From: Thiocapsa sp. UBA6158
GTDB taxonomy: Bacteria > Pseudomonadota > Gammaproteobacteria > Chromatiales > Chromatiaceae
NCBI RefSeq assembly: GCF_002423035.1
Contig: NZ_DIUM01000021.1
Coordinates: 62,001-126,000 of the forward strand
Length of the DNA stretch: 64,000 bases
Direction of reading: 5' to 3'
The notes beneath the pieces were generated by a model that searched no databases, was not told where the DNA came from, and saw nothing but the letters and a program-made list of their open reading frames with translations. A program made the position numbers and the translations under genes. Numbering within the stretch: position 1 is the stretch's first letter; every line of letters begins with the position of its first letter. This document shows positions 41,301 to 50,085 of the stretch, in pieces.

Positions 41301-43933
41301 ATGGCCATCCACTCTTGTCCATCGATCAAGACCGATGCCTCGGTGATGCCGCCCCGGCCGATCATCCAGCCATGCAACGGCAGGATCTCGCTCCCGTAGA
41401 CGGTATCTCCCTTCATGGAGTCCAGCCCGAGACGGACATCGTCGAGTGTGGGGTCCGCCGGACACGGTCTCCGACCTTCGGCTCTTCCGTGCAGGACGAA
41501 GTGGATGAGCGGGTTGAGTCCGGATGCGATGAGATCCGAGTTCTGCTCGAGATACCAGGATGTCCTGAAGCGGGGGTGCGGGTCGCGGCCTTCCCGATGA
41601 CCCTGGGTCAGAAAATGGACGAACGGGTTGATCCCGCTGGCCGCGACATCTGGATTGTGCTCGAGATACCAATCTGAATTGAATAGCGGATGTGGGTCGA
41701 GACCCGCTGCGGCGCCGTGGTCGAGATAGTGAAGAATCGGATCCGTTTCCGATGTCTTGACCTCGGGGCATTGTCCCGAGTACCACGAGTAATCGAAGAG
41801 CGGATGGGGGTTCAGTCCTTCTCGATAGCCGACCGAGAGCCAGTGCTGCCATGGGTCATACCCGTCGATCAGGATCTCGGGGTAGCTGTGGGTGTACCAA
41901 GCCTCGTCGAACAAACCTGAGTTCCGAATCCGTTTGATCCGGGCTTGCTGCACCCGCGCAGCCCTCCCCTTGAAGCGCACTGCGCGCCACACACGCTTGG
42001 CGAGCCGAATCAGATCCTGCGCTGCTTCGGGATGACGTCTTCCGATCGCCAGAACTCGATTTGAAACCGGCCAGAGTGGATTTTTATTGATTCCGATGAT
42101 TCTGGATTCGAACTTCGCTTTGATTGCAAGACAGGACTTATGCTGTCCCTGAATAGCCGCTAGTCTTGTTTCAAGGCGCGCGTTTACGAGTCGTTGATGT
42201 TTGGTTGACTCGAGGCGCTGAAGTCGTTCGTCGTTGAAAGCGGCCAGCTCGGCTTGCAACTGCTCGATGGTCTTACCGCGAGCGTTCAAGTCCGATTGTA
42301 GATTGCGAATGGCATGATCTCGCTCGGCCAGATGTCCACGGAGACCGCGGTCTTGTTCGGCCAAGTGTTCACGGAATACGCGATCTTGCTCGACCAATTG
42401 TCGGCGCAGATCGGCAATCTGGTCGGCGTCGGCCAGATGCTGATTGGCTCGATGGGTGATTGCGATGATTTGGCTGCTGGACCAACGCAGGCGCCACTTC
42501 GCGAACAGTGCCGATAAGCCTTCGGCGACCTTTGGATCTTCCGCTCTTACGCCGAAACCGCCGGATGTCGAAATTCGGTAGATTGCAGTGATCCGGTCGA
42601 GATGAACGAAATCCGAGAGAGCATTGAGTTGGAGCCAGAAATCCCAATCCTCGTAGACGTCGAGTGTCTCGTCGAATCGCAACGACTCGGCAACGAGCTC
42701 TCGTGCGAAGAGGACCGCATGCATGGGTAGATAGTTCTGGGTCAGCAGCCGTGTCGGATCGAATGGCTCATTGAAGACATGAACGGTCTCCCAATCCTCG
42801 GACTGGGTTTGTCGTCGGCATGCGACACCCGCATAAGCGACCCGGCTGCTATTGTTTTCTTCCAAGACGCCGACGAGAGAGGCGACATGGTCGGGCAAAA
42901 ACCAATCGTCGTCGTCCAGAAAGGCGATGTAGCATCCTGTTGCAGCCATCATCCCGACGTTTGCGGCCGCACCTCGGCCGAGGTGGCCTCCGGTCGATGC
43001 GATATGTAAGGGGAAACGGCCGCACCGGGGCTCGGACTGCAGGCGACCCCGGCCTTCGACATCGACCAGGATCACCTCGATGTGTCGGTAGGTCTGAGCA
43101 GCGATCGAATCGAGTGCCTCGGATAACTCGGGGCGATTCATGCTGCGGATGACGATGGAGACCAGGGGGCCGACGGGTGGTTGTTCGGTCCAGTTCTTCA
43201 TGCGCTCCAACATTCCGGCAATCGGCCGAAATAGCTCTTTTGCTTTGACGATCGTCATTCCTTCAGCTGCCTCGATTGCTCGGGGATGTCGACGTGCATG
43301 TGCGTTGCTCAAGTCGGACGTGTGTTCGCTCGGTGTTCGAACAGTCGGCAGCGAGCCCAAGCAGGCCATGGCCGCCTGCTTGACGTGGAAAACGGAGGTG
43401 ATATCGATCAGGTGATTCGGCTCTGTTGATGCCGGAGGATCGTAGAAAATCAGCCCGCAGGTTGCAGGGATGCGGCGGATCGCCTCGCGCGCGACCAGGC
43501 CGAGCGTCGCGCGAATCTGATCCCGGTCGAGCGGAGATGGAGCGTATAGGAGTGTCGACCCGGTATCTTCCACGAGTCGCATCAGTCGCAAGACCAAGTG
43601 TTCGCCGTATTGGATGTCGGACGGCGACTCGTGCCAGAATATCGGCTCCAGACAGCCGAGCATGCCGGCCGCTTCATGACATTCGGATTCGAGTCTTCGG
43701 CTGGATGCACGGCTCATCGGCGGCTCAACCGCTGATCGACGGCCATCCGTGATTACGAGCACATGGACTTCATTCCCTGCTTCGGCGTGAAGGCGACAGG
43801 CTCCGCCGCAACCGAAGACAGCGTCGCCGGGTTCCGCGGAGAGCACCAAAACCGGGCCTGAGCCGAAGCTGCCGACTGCTGAATCCTGAATCGAGGGAAG
43901 AAGCGAAATCGTATTCATATCAATGGGTGGCAT
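38321..43933 (-). CDS. Giant multidomain glycosyltransferase (degenerate PIG-L, GT2, coiled coil, repeats, GT2, GT4)
   Basis: There are 1870 residues. Residues 1-235 are a PIG-L-like domain in which HPDDE has become EPGDA (34-38) and the HPDH site DRDQ, so metal binding is lost. Residues 255-470 are a GT2 domain with SIVIRSMNRPE and FLDDDDWFLP. Residues about 500-600 are coiled coil. Residues 672-820 hold four units of about 37 residues with WY, NPDV, SGINPF and EGR-P features. Residues about 846-930 form a beta-sandwich-like module. Residues 1213-1470 are a second GT2 (SIVIPTTGNPKYL, LNDDIEVTDPEWLG). Residues 1495-1860 are GT4 with IGYWAWELSEFPRRW and SLHRAEGFGLPPAEAMWLG. Such chains assemble several linkages of one polysaccharide. 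It reads towards the two sulfotransferase genes. Confidence 0.88.
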   Translation of the reverse strand: MPPIDMNTISLLPSIQDSAVGSFGSGPVLVLSAEPGDAVFGCGGACRLHAEAGNEVHVLVITDGRRSAVEPPMSRASSRRLESECHEAAGMLGCLEPIFWHESPSDIQYGEHLVLRLMRLVEDTGSTLLYAPSPLDRDQIRATLGLVAREAIRRIPATCGLIFYDPPASTEPNHLIDITSVFHVKQAAMACLGSLPTVRTPSEHTSDLSNAHARRHPRAIEAAEGMTIVKAKELFRPIAGMLERMKNWTEQPPVGPLVSIVIRSMNRPELSEALDSIAAQTYRHIEVILVDVEGRGRLQSEPRCGRFPLHIASTGGHLGRGAAANVGMMAATGCYIAFLDDDDWFLPDHVASLVGVLEENNSSRVAYAGVACRRQTQSEDWETVHVFNEPFDPTRLLTQNYLPMHAVLFARELVAESLRFDETLDVYEDWDFWLQLNALSDFVHLDRITAIYRISTSGGFGVRAEDPKVAEGLSALFAKWRLRWSSSQIIAITHRANQHLADADQIADLRRQLVEQDRVFREHLAEQDRGLRGHLAERDHAIRNLQSDLNARGKTIEQLQAELAAFNDERLQRLESTKHQRLVNARLETRLAAIQGQHKSCLAIKAKFESRIIGINKNPLWPVSNRVLAIGRRHPEAAQDLIRLAKRVWRAVRFKGRAARVQQARIKRIRNSGLFDEAWYTHSYPEILIDGYDPWQHWLSVGYREGLNPHPLFDYSWYSGQCPEVKTSETDPILHYLDHGAAAGLDPHPLFNSDWYLEHNPDVAASGINPFVHFLTQGHREGRDPHPRFRTSWYLEQNSDLIASGLNPLIHFVLHGRAEGRRPCPADPTLDDVRLGLDSMKGDTVYGSEILPLHGWMIGRGGITEASVLIDGQEWMAIKRTQDRADVQAAHPDLADTLKSGFNITLDISGLKPGDHVVEIAFQSVSGASLNRRINLVVEDRGMRWHFAYFRQQPSPSDARAMARRFSDRESPARVTALISCRLGFPEQLLGDLASQVVPPARVILLPGQQGSGNAEALAWMVPAWSELNSAAPFSISVFSPDTAVADLRNSADHILMLDAGERLSQTAIYYLVRESLGDAPDLVYCDHDLIDAGYLHIEPNLKPAWSPTLLLQRDYIAGCLLIPAARLDEQAVRLYNDPAWRYRQALTATRAPAEVRHVPRVLWSKPANEGTEAPQAGAMAASWILDLDPEARVIEDPETKHRRIRWSLPGPAPKVSIVIPTTGNPKYLVPCIESITGRTTYPDYELIILDNGRGAFPEGIQWLRERGLKIIECNEPFNWARLNNRGAREARGDYLLFLNDDIEVTDPEWLGWLVSHAGRPGVGCVGALMYYPSGEIQHDGVFLVDHGGGVRHWFHRLPPATSLYQRLDRVTREVTAVTGACILVSTSAFGTLGGFDEAFAITHNDVDFCLRAGALGLRNLVVADTSLIHHESVHRGDKPSPDDDKRMWSIWGDSLKHGDRYHHRQFVKTSGDCGIAYDLDDKQANQNHTADGPADGINCIAYVTAEMGLGEAARGILASLDSAGLCVDAIDYRRGNPSRCGDRRYAHRLTGKGRYPTSLYIVNADWLPTVKDDVASQLPNERYAIGYWAWELSEFPRRWTPAFDLVDEIWVASEHVRGGIQRLTEKPVRVVPNPVSVDAHDLPGREFFDLPKDRFIYLTLFDVHSIVARKNPQGAIDAFKSAFDPLDRYVHLVVKVNNADEEARETLLKSIADRPNITIVDRVLTRRETNGLFQSCDVLVSLHRAEGFGLPPAEAMWLGKPVIATNYSGNTDFMTDANSLLIPYRLVKIGVNQGPYDKDAVWAEPDLKAAAAAMRRISADRKLYETIGRAAWMSARAQLAPAVVGRRIAEYLTSSPRQQARDQRSEAAS

Positions 43934-44924
43934 TTTATCGAAGAATCCGCAGAGGCGAATGCGGAAGATTGCGTTTGCGGCGGATTTCTGCTCATTATTT
44001 TAATCAGGATGGCATCCGCGGTAAGGTCTTAGCGAAAGTCTTCGGAAATGCTGCTGGTTGGATTCCCGCGCCCTAGGCGCGAAGGATGCGTCGAGTGAAG
44101 GGGCGGTCGAAGGCAGCAACCGTTGGCGCATCACATCCTTCCGTGCCGATCCGGAGTTCCGTGCGGGGCATTGCTGGTCATGTCGAGTCGGGTCCGGTCA
44201 CCAATGCGCATCGGGCGGGTACGCATGAGGTCCGGAGTTCCCGCGTGATCGTATGTCTATTCCGATGAGGGAGGATATCCGGCGCGTGCCTTGAAATGCG
44301 GCGGGCGGGTTCTGCTGTGCTGCTCGGCGAGAGCCCAGATCCACCGACTCGGGTGCCGCGATAATACTTGAGAATGGATCCGGGGTGCTAATCGCCAAGG
44401 GCGACGCGAGGTCGAGTCCGAATCCTTGTCCGTGGCCGCAAGCGTGGAAGGCGCTCCGCCGAGCAACGGCTCTCCAAGCCGTGCGGCAAGCCCGTCCTCG
44501 GTCCGACATCGGCCCACACCGCCGATTCCATTGTTTCGTGACTCGGAAGGGCCTGGTGTTGTAACATCCGGTCTCTTGCCGACAGACATCGGAATCGCCT
44601 CCGCGTGCAAAGTCGCCGCAGAGTTCGTTTGACCGAGGCATGAGGTCGGTATAGTCGTGCTCAAGTGCCGACACGGCACCCCTGCCAGCTTGTCTCGACC
44701 ATGCCGATAAGTTGATGCAACATGATGGCACGGCCTCCGACCGCTCACGTCGCTTCAATCATTCCTACGGATCCGGGACATCCCTCGCCACTGAGTCCGC
44801 GCTCAACTTTAGTCGGAAACATGTGGTTTGGGGAAGGAGCGGCGCCACTCGGAAGGTCCGCGGCGACTCGGATCCCGATCAACTCCGACCCTGAGTCGTC
44901 ACCGGTTTTTCTCATTTCGTCGAC
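43934..44924. other. 991-bp divergent intergenic region
   Basis: This is the longest gene-free stretch of the window, between the divergent giant glycosyltransferase and the GT2-WbsX gene. Frames up to 186 codons on the minus strand (44198-44758) have arginine-rich, repetitive shadow-like composition and no motifs. No inverted repeat of the families described here and no clear promoter pair was found. It probably carries the regulatory region of both halves of the polysaccharide locus. Confidence 0.45.
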
Positions 44925-47141
44925 ATGAAAACCCCTCGTCCGCTTCTCGCGAGCCTATTTGCCCACCCAAGAGCGATCGTAGGTCGCGGCCTGCGTGCCG
45001 TCTATCACCGACTACCGCTGACGTCGGGCGGGCGGGCATATCTCAAATCGATCTCTTACCGGATCTTGTCCCCCTTGATCAAGAACACCGCCAGCTATCG
45101 GCACTGGCAGGGGGAGCAAGAGGTCCAGGCCGACCTTGGAGACGGCGTCGGCGTCGACCGGAAAGAGCCGATCGCTACGATTTCTCCGCCGCCGCTGTTC
45201 TCCGTGCCCGAGTCGGGCATCCCGGGGGCGGCTGCCGGTCTGGTGATGCCGGTCGCCGAGGATCCGGAGGTCAGCATCCTGATTCCGGTTCACAATCAGG
45301 CCGGCTTCACGTTTTGCTGCCTACAATCGATCGCCGCTGTGTCGCCGCGCGCCTCGTTCGAGATCATCGTGATCGACGACGCATCGACCGACGAGACACC
45401 CGAGCTGCTGCGGGCCGTGAGCGGAATCCGTTACCTGCGCAACGACCCCAACCTGGGATTTCTGTTGAGCTGCAACCGGGGTGCTGCCCTGGCGCGCGGT
45501 CGATATCTGCTGTTGCTGAACAACGATACGCAGGTTCAGGCGGGATGGCTCGATGCGCTTCTCGAGGTATTCAAGGAAGAGCCGGACACGGGTATCGTCG
45601 GCTCCAAGCTGATTTACCCGAGCGGCCATCTTCAGGAGGCGGGCGCTGCGCTCAAGCGCGACGGGCGTGTCGAGCTGATCGGATTGAATCAGGATCCGGA
45701 GGAGCCGATCTTCAACCGGCGTCGACGAGTCGATCACTGTTCGGGTGCCAGTATCCTGATCGAGAAATCGCTGTTCGAGCGTCTCGGGGGGTTCGACGAG
45801 GCCTATGCGCCGGCCTACTACGAGGATTGTGATCTTTCGCTGCGTGTGCGCTCCCTCGGCTACGATGTGATCTACGAGCCGAAATCGGTCGTCGTACACC
45901 ATTTGAGTGTCTCGACGAATGCCCGGCCGGCCGAGAAGATGACGCGAATCGCCGCAAACAGCGCGATCTTCCTCGACCGCTGGCAGGCCACGCTCGACGA
46001 GCTCGATGCCGTCCGGCTTATTGCATTTTTTCTACCTCAGTTTCACCCGATCCCGGAGAACGATCGTTGGTGGGGCAAGGGCTTTACCGAGTGGACCAAC
46101 GTCACCCGGGCAAGGCCCAACTTTCCAGGGCACCAACAGCCTCACCTTCCCGCCGATCTCGGCTTCTACGATCTGAGGCTCGCGGAGACGCGTCAGGCCC
46201 AAGCGGATCTGGCGCGCGACTACGGTATTCACGGATTCTGTTACTACTATTATTGGTTCGGCGGCAAACGTTTGTTGAACCGACCGCTCGACGAGGTCCT
46301 TGCATCCGGTCAGCCGGATTTTCCGTTCTGCATCTGCTGGGCGAACGAGAGCTGGAGCCGGCGATGGGACGGGCGTGAGGCGGATATCTTGATGGCGCAG
46401 CACCATTCGGAGGCGGATGATTTGGCGTTCATTCGCCATCTGCAGCCGATGCTGCGGGATCGCCGGTACATCCGGATCCACGGGCGTCCACTGATCCTCG
46501 TGTACAGGATCGGGCTGTTTCCCGACGCCGCACGCACCGCCGAGGTTTGGCGCGAGTATTGTGCGACATCAGGGATCGGCGACATTTTTATTGCGTGCGT
46601 TCAGAGTTTTGGCTTAACAGCCGATCCGCGGGATTTCGGGTTCGATGCGGTTGTCGAGTTTCCGCCGCATGACCTCTCTGTCCCTCTCGACCCGCAGCCG
46701 CCGATGGATAATCCGGATTTCACCGGTCGCGTCTACGATTATCGGGCCACGGCCGAGTGCTTCATGCACAGGCCGCTGCCCGAGCATCGGTTTTTTCGCA
46801 CGGCGATGCCGAGTTGGGACAATACCGCACGACGGCAGGACGCCGGTACGATCTTTTCCGGCTCCACCCCGCGGCTCTACCAGCAATGGCTGTCCACGCT
46901 GATCCAGCAGACGAGGGAATTGAATCCGCCGGGAGAGCGGTTTGTCTTCATCAACGCGTGGAACGAATGGGCGGAAGGAAACCACCTGGAGCCGGATCTG
47001 CGTTACGGACATGACTATCTGGAAGCGACGCGTGCGGCGCTCGGAGGGCTAATGCCGCTCCGATCTGCGGGAGTGCTTGAAAACGCCGTGCCGTCCGTCG
47101 CGACACGATCGACCCCTTCGGGCCGAGTCGGAGCATGTTGA
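44925..47141 (+). CDS. GT2 glycosyltransferase fused to a WbsX (GH99-like) domain
   Basis: In 738 residues a basic N-terminal region of about 110 precedes a GT2 domain (115-350). That domain has SILIPVHNQAGFTFCCL, EIIVIDDASTDET, LLLLNNDTQVQAGWLDAL and FDEAYAPAYYEDCDLSLRV. A WbsX-type domain follows from about 363: RLIAFFLPQFHPIPENDRWW, GFTEWTNVTRARP, GFCYYYYWFGGKRLL, FCICWANESWSRRWDG and FINAWNEWAEGNHLEPD. WbsX domains are common in O-antigen and capsule loci and are related to GH99-type hydrolases. Whether they cut or build glycan is not settled. The gene leads a plus-strand series ending in the ABC exporter and overlaps the next gene by 7 bases. Confidence 0.9.
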   Translation: MKTPRPLLASLFAHPRAIVGRGLRAVYHRLPLTSGGRAYLKSISYRILSPLIKNTASYRHWQGEQEVQADLGDGVGVDRKEPIATISPPPLFSVPESGIPGAAAGLVMPVAEDPEVSILIPVHNQAGFTFCCLQSIAAVSPRASFEIIVIDDASTDETPELLRAVSGIRYLRNDPNLGFLLSCNRGAALARGRYLLLLNNDTQVQAGWLDALLEVFKEEPDTGIVGSKLIYPSGHLQEAGAALKRDGRVELIGLNQDPEEPIFNRRRRVDHCSGASILIEKSLFERLGGFDEAYAPAYYEDCDLSLRVRSLGYDVIYEPKSVVVHHLSVSTNARPAEKMTRIAANSAIFLDRWQATLDELDAVRLIAFFLPQFHPIPENDRWWGKGFTEWTNVTRARPNFPGHQQPHLPADLGFYDLRLAETRQAQADLARDYGIHGFCYYYYWFGGKRLLNRPLDEVLASGQPDFPFCICWANESWSRRWDGREADILMAQHHSEADDLAFIRHLQPMLRDRRYIRIHGRPLILVYRIGLFPDAARTAEVWREYCATSGIGDIFIACVQSFGLTADPRDFGFDAVVEFPPHDLSVPLDPQPPMDNPDFTGRVYDYRATAECFMHRPLPEHRFFRTAMPSWDNTARRQDAGTIFSGSTPRLYQQWLSTLIQQTRELNPPGERFVFINAWNEWAEGNHLEPDLRYGHDYLEATRAALGGLMPLRSAGVLENAVPSVATRSTPSGRVGAC

Positions 47142-48493
47142 TCCGCGTGCGCGACATGCTTGTACACGCCGACGGAGTGATTCCGGCGATCAAGCGGATC
47201 GTGACGGCTGGTCGGATACGAGTGGGCGCGCGGCTCCGCGATGCGCTCCGTCGCCATCGGAGCCGACGATCCGTCGGTGATCCGCTCTCGCCGTTGGCTC
47301 CGAGCCCCGAGCGAACGAAATCCGGCGCGCGTCGCCTTGTCTCGCGATCCACGGCGGATCCGGGCGCTTTGTTGATCGGCCATCCCTATGCGGTACTCGG
47401 GCGCGCCGAGGATATCCGAACGGCGGCATCCGCCTTTGATGAAGCTGCTATTCCGTTTGCACTGCGCAATCTCTATGGTGAGTACGGCCGGGAGTTGGCC
47501 GGAATGCACAAGGAATTCGACCTGATGCACCGCGAGGATTCGGCCGCCTCGCGCTATCGTGCAAATCTTCTCGTCCTGAATGCAGACGAGATGGAGATGG
47601 CGTGGGAGCATCAGCGTACGACGCTTGAGGGCGGCGCGTACAACATCGGATATTGGGCGTGGGAGCTGAGTCAACTTCCGGATGCATGGCTGCCGGCACT
47701 GACCGGACTGGACGAGATTTGGGCGCCCTCGCGTTTTATCCAGCAGGCGATTGCCGACAAGGCGGACTGCCCGGTCATCTGGATGCCGCTCGCGGTCGAG
47801 CATCGACAGACCGAGACGGCGGGTCGAGACGTCCTCGGACTTCCTGATGATCGATTCCTCTTTCTTTTCTTCTTTGATTTTCGCTCCTTCGTCAGTAGAA
47901 AGAACCCTATGGCTGTCGTTCGGGCGTTCGAGCAGGCTTTTCCCCGCTCGGATGAATCGGTCGGTCTTGTCATCAAGACAAACGGCATGTCGGAGTGCTC
48001 GGATGCATACGAGGCATTCAAGAGCGGAGACGTCATGAACGATCCACGCATCCTTTGGATCGATCGGGTGATGGACGACCGCGAGATCAGATCGCTGGTG
48101 AGCGGATGCGATTGTTTCGTCTCGCTGCATCGATCGGAAGGTTTCGGGCGGGGTCTCGCCGAGGCCATGTTGATGAGTAAACCGGTGATCGCAACCGGAT
48201 ACTCGGGCAATCTCGATTTCACGAATGAAGAGAACTGCTGTCTGGTCGATTACGTGCTGGTTCCGGTCGAGGAGGGCGAGTATCCATTCGGAGCGGGGCA
48301 GCTCTGGGCCGACGCCGATGTCGACATGGCTGCGGGTTTTATGCGTGCCTTGGTCGAGGATCCCGCGTTGGCTCGGGAGAAAGGTGAAGCCGGAGCACGA
48401 TACATCCGTCGACACCACAGTTTCGCTGCGGTCGGTGCGCGCTACCGTCGACGGCTCGAACAACTCGGCTTGGTCGATCGGTTGAATGGATGA
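47135..48493 (+). CDS. GT4 family glycosyltransferase
   Basis: The 452-residue GT-B protein contains YNIGYWAWELSQLPDAWLPAL, DEIWAPSRFIQQAI, FLFFFDFRSFVSRKNPMAVVRAF and CDCFVSLHRSEGFGRGLAEAM followed by KPVIATGYSGNLDFT. It is clearly related to the GT4 module at the C-terminus of the giant protein at 38321-43933 (same IGYWAWELS and SLHR-EGFG segments), so the two may make similar linkages. The first 75 residues are Arg-rich and not part of the fold. It overlaps the GT2-WbsX gene by 7 bases. Confidence 0.88.
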   Translation: MLIRVRDMLVHADGVIPAIKRIVTAGRIRVGARLRDALRRHRSRRSVGDPLSPLAPSPERTKSGARRLVSRSTADPGALLIGHPYAVLGRAEDIRTAASAFDEAAIPFALRNLYGEYGRELAGMHKEFDLMHREDSAASRYRANLLVLNADEMEMAWEHQRTTLEGGAYNIGYWAWELSQLPDAWLPALTGLDEIWAPSRFIQQAIADKADCPVIWMPLAVEHRQTETAGRDVLGLPDDRFLFLFFFDFRSFVSRKNPMAVVRAFEQAFPRSDESVGLVIKTNGMSECSDAYEAFKSGDVMNDPRILWIDRVMDDREIRSLVSGCDCFVSLHRSEGFGRGLAEAMLMSKPVIATGYSGNLDFTNEENCCLVDYVLVPVEEGEYPFGAGQLWADADVDMAAGFMRALVEDPALAREKGEAGARYIRRHHSFAAVGARYRRRLEQLGLVDRLNG

Positions 48494-48649
48494 TGCTCGG
48501 GTCCGCACGATCGGGGATGCCGATGTGGCAGATCATGGCTGCCCGCGCTTCAAGCATGGCTATTTCCGATAAAACGAGCGGACGTCCCGGGGCGGTTGTC
48601 AAGGGCGGGCTGGGCTTGCTTACAAATGCGGCCACGTCGCTGGTCGCAG

Positions 48650-48732
48650 CCGCAGGGTGGGCAGGTGCAGCGCAGTCCACCAGAGCCGGCGCGGGGTTCG
48701 ATGGACTTCGCTATCGCTTGTCTACCCTTCGG
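48650..48732. repeat. Palindromic intergenic repeat, family 2, copy B
   Basis: This 83-bp relative of the element at 37504-37588 shares TGGACTTCGCTATCGCT and the GAGCCGGCGCGGGGTTCG centre. It ends 8 bp before the ATG of the next glycosyltransferase, so its hairpin would sit in that gene's leader. Confidence 0.8.
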
Positions 48733-48740
48733 CCTGGATT

Positions 48741-50069
48741 ATGAAGAACGCCGGCGGGCTGATGGAACGGGCAAATGCCGCCGTTCGTCGGGTGCGCGAT
48801 ATCTACCATCTGTTGCCGCTCGGAGCGACCCGGCGGGCCCGTATCAAAGCGCTCGTCAACGTCTTTTGGCTGCCGTTGTCGAAGCTGTTCGGTTCCGGAG
48901 ACCCTCCATGGTCGCAGCTGGTGCCTGAATGGCGTGCGGATTGGTCTTCCCTATTTCCGCCGGTCGAAACAGCAGGGCGCCGTATTCTGGTCATTGACTG
49001 GAAGGCGCCGACGCCGGATCGCGATTCGGGCTCGTTTCGGATGCGGATGATCTTGGATTTGATGTCCGAACGGGGCTGGATCATCGATTTCATCGGCGAT
49101 CGTCCCGCCGAGGCGCTTTCCTACGAGACCTCGCTCGAGGAGGTAGGAATTCGGGTGATCGTCGGCCAAGGGGAGGCGTTGAGGTATCTGACTCGCCATG
49201 GCGCAGCCTATCAAACGGTTTGGATTTCGCGCCCCGAGACCGCTGAGCGCTATTTGCCGATGGTGCGCTCCCTGGCGGTCCAGGCGCGGGTGATCTACGA
49301 CACGGTCGACCTCCACTGGATTCGGTTGCGGCGAGGTATTCCATTCAGCGATCAGCCCGAGACGGTCCGCGAAGACGCAGAACGGTATCGTGCAATCGAG
49401 TTGTGCAACGCGAGATGCTCGGACCTGACGATCGCTATCAGCGAGGATGAAAAACAAGCGATCCTGAACGAGGTGCCGGGTCTTGCTGTTGCCGTTCTGC
49501 CCAACATCCATCCGGTTTTCGCTGATGTCGAAGCGGTCGGGGCACGATCCGATCTTTTCTTTATCGGCAGCTTTCATCATCCTCCGAACGTCGATGCCGT
49601 GTTCTATTTCGTGCGGGAGGTTTTTCCTCTGATCCTCGAGCGTATCCCCGATGTGCGTTTTCATATTGCGGGCAGCGATATGCCGTATGCGGTGCGTGCG
49701 CTCAAGTCGAGAAACGTCGATCCCCTCGGATACGTTCGAGACGTGACACCCTGGTTCCAGCGAGCGCGAGTCTTCGTTGCGCCGTTGAGGCACGGCGCAG
49801 GAATGAAGGGGAAGGTCGGTCAAAGCCTCGCCTTTGGCTTGCCGGTCGTCACCACGAGCGTCGGCGCGGAGGGTATGGGGTTGGTTCATGAGGTGGACGC
49901 GCTCATCGCGGAGGACGCCGGGGACTTTGCCGAAGCGGTTATTCGTCTCTACTCGGACGACAAGCTCTGGCAGCAGATCTCTCGCGGCGGGCAAGCGTTG
50001 ATGAATCGACACTTCTCGAAGGAGGCCGTCGGACGCGCCTTGACGTCTTTGCTGTGCGCAAGCGGTTAA
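48741..50069 (+). CDS. GT4 family glycosyltransferase
   Basis: The 442-residue GT-B enzyme has an N-terminal RILVIDWKAPTPDRDSGSFRM motif. The acceptor half contains TVWISRPETAERYLPM and VIYDTVDLHWIRLRR. The donor half contains DLFFIGSFHHPPNVDAVFYFV, RFHIAGSDMPYAV, ARVFVAPLRHGAGMKGKVGQSLAFG and LPVVTTSVGAEGMGL. The MKGKVGQSL helix is the nucleotide-sugar-binding Glu-less variant seen in related proteins. I chose ATG 48741 because the 28-codon extension lies in repeat DNA. It is followed after 16 bp by a GT2-like gene. Confidence 0.87.
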   Translation: MKNAGGLMERANAAVRRVRDIYHLLPLGATRRARIKALVNVFWLPLSKLFGSGDPPWSQLVPEWRADWSSLFPPVETAGRRILVIDWKAPTPDRDSGSFRMRMILDLMSERGWIIDFIGDRPAEALSYETSLEEVGIRVIVGQGEALRYLTRHGAAYQTVWISRPETAERYLPMVRSLAVQARVIYDTVDLHWIRLRRGIPFSDQPETVREDAERYRAIELCNARCSDLTIAISEDEKQAILNEVPGLAVAVLPNIHPVFADVEAVGARSDLFFIGSFHHPPNVDAVFYFVREVFPLILERIPDVRFHIAGSDMPYAVRALKSRNVDPLGYVRDVTPWFQRARVFVAPLRHGAGMKGKVGQSLAFGLPVVTTSVGAEGMGLVHEVDALIAEDAGDFAEAVIRLYSDDKLWQQISRGGQALMNRHFSKEAVGRALTSLLCASG

Positions 50070-50085
50070 AGAGAGGGCATTGGAC

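Noticed and set aside
44198..44758. 186-codon minus-strand ORF in the large divergent gap
   Set aside because: Composition is shadow-like, with no motif. Kept as intergenic.
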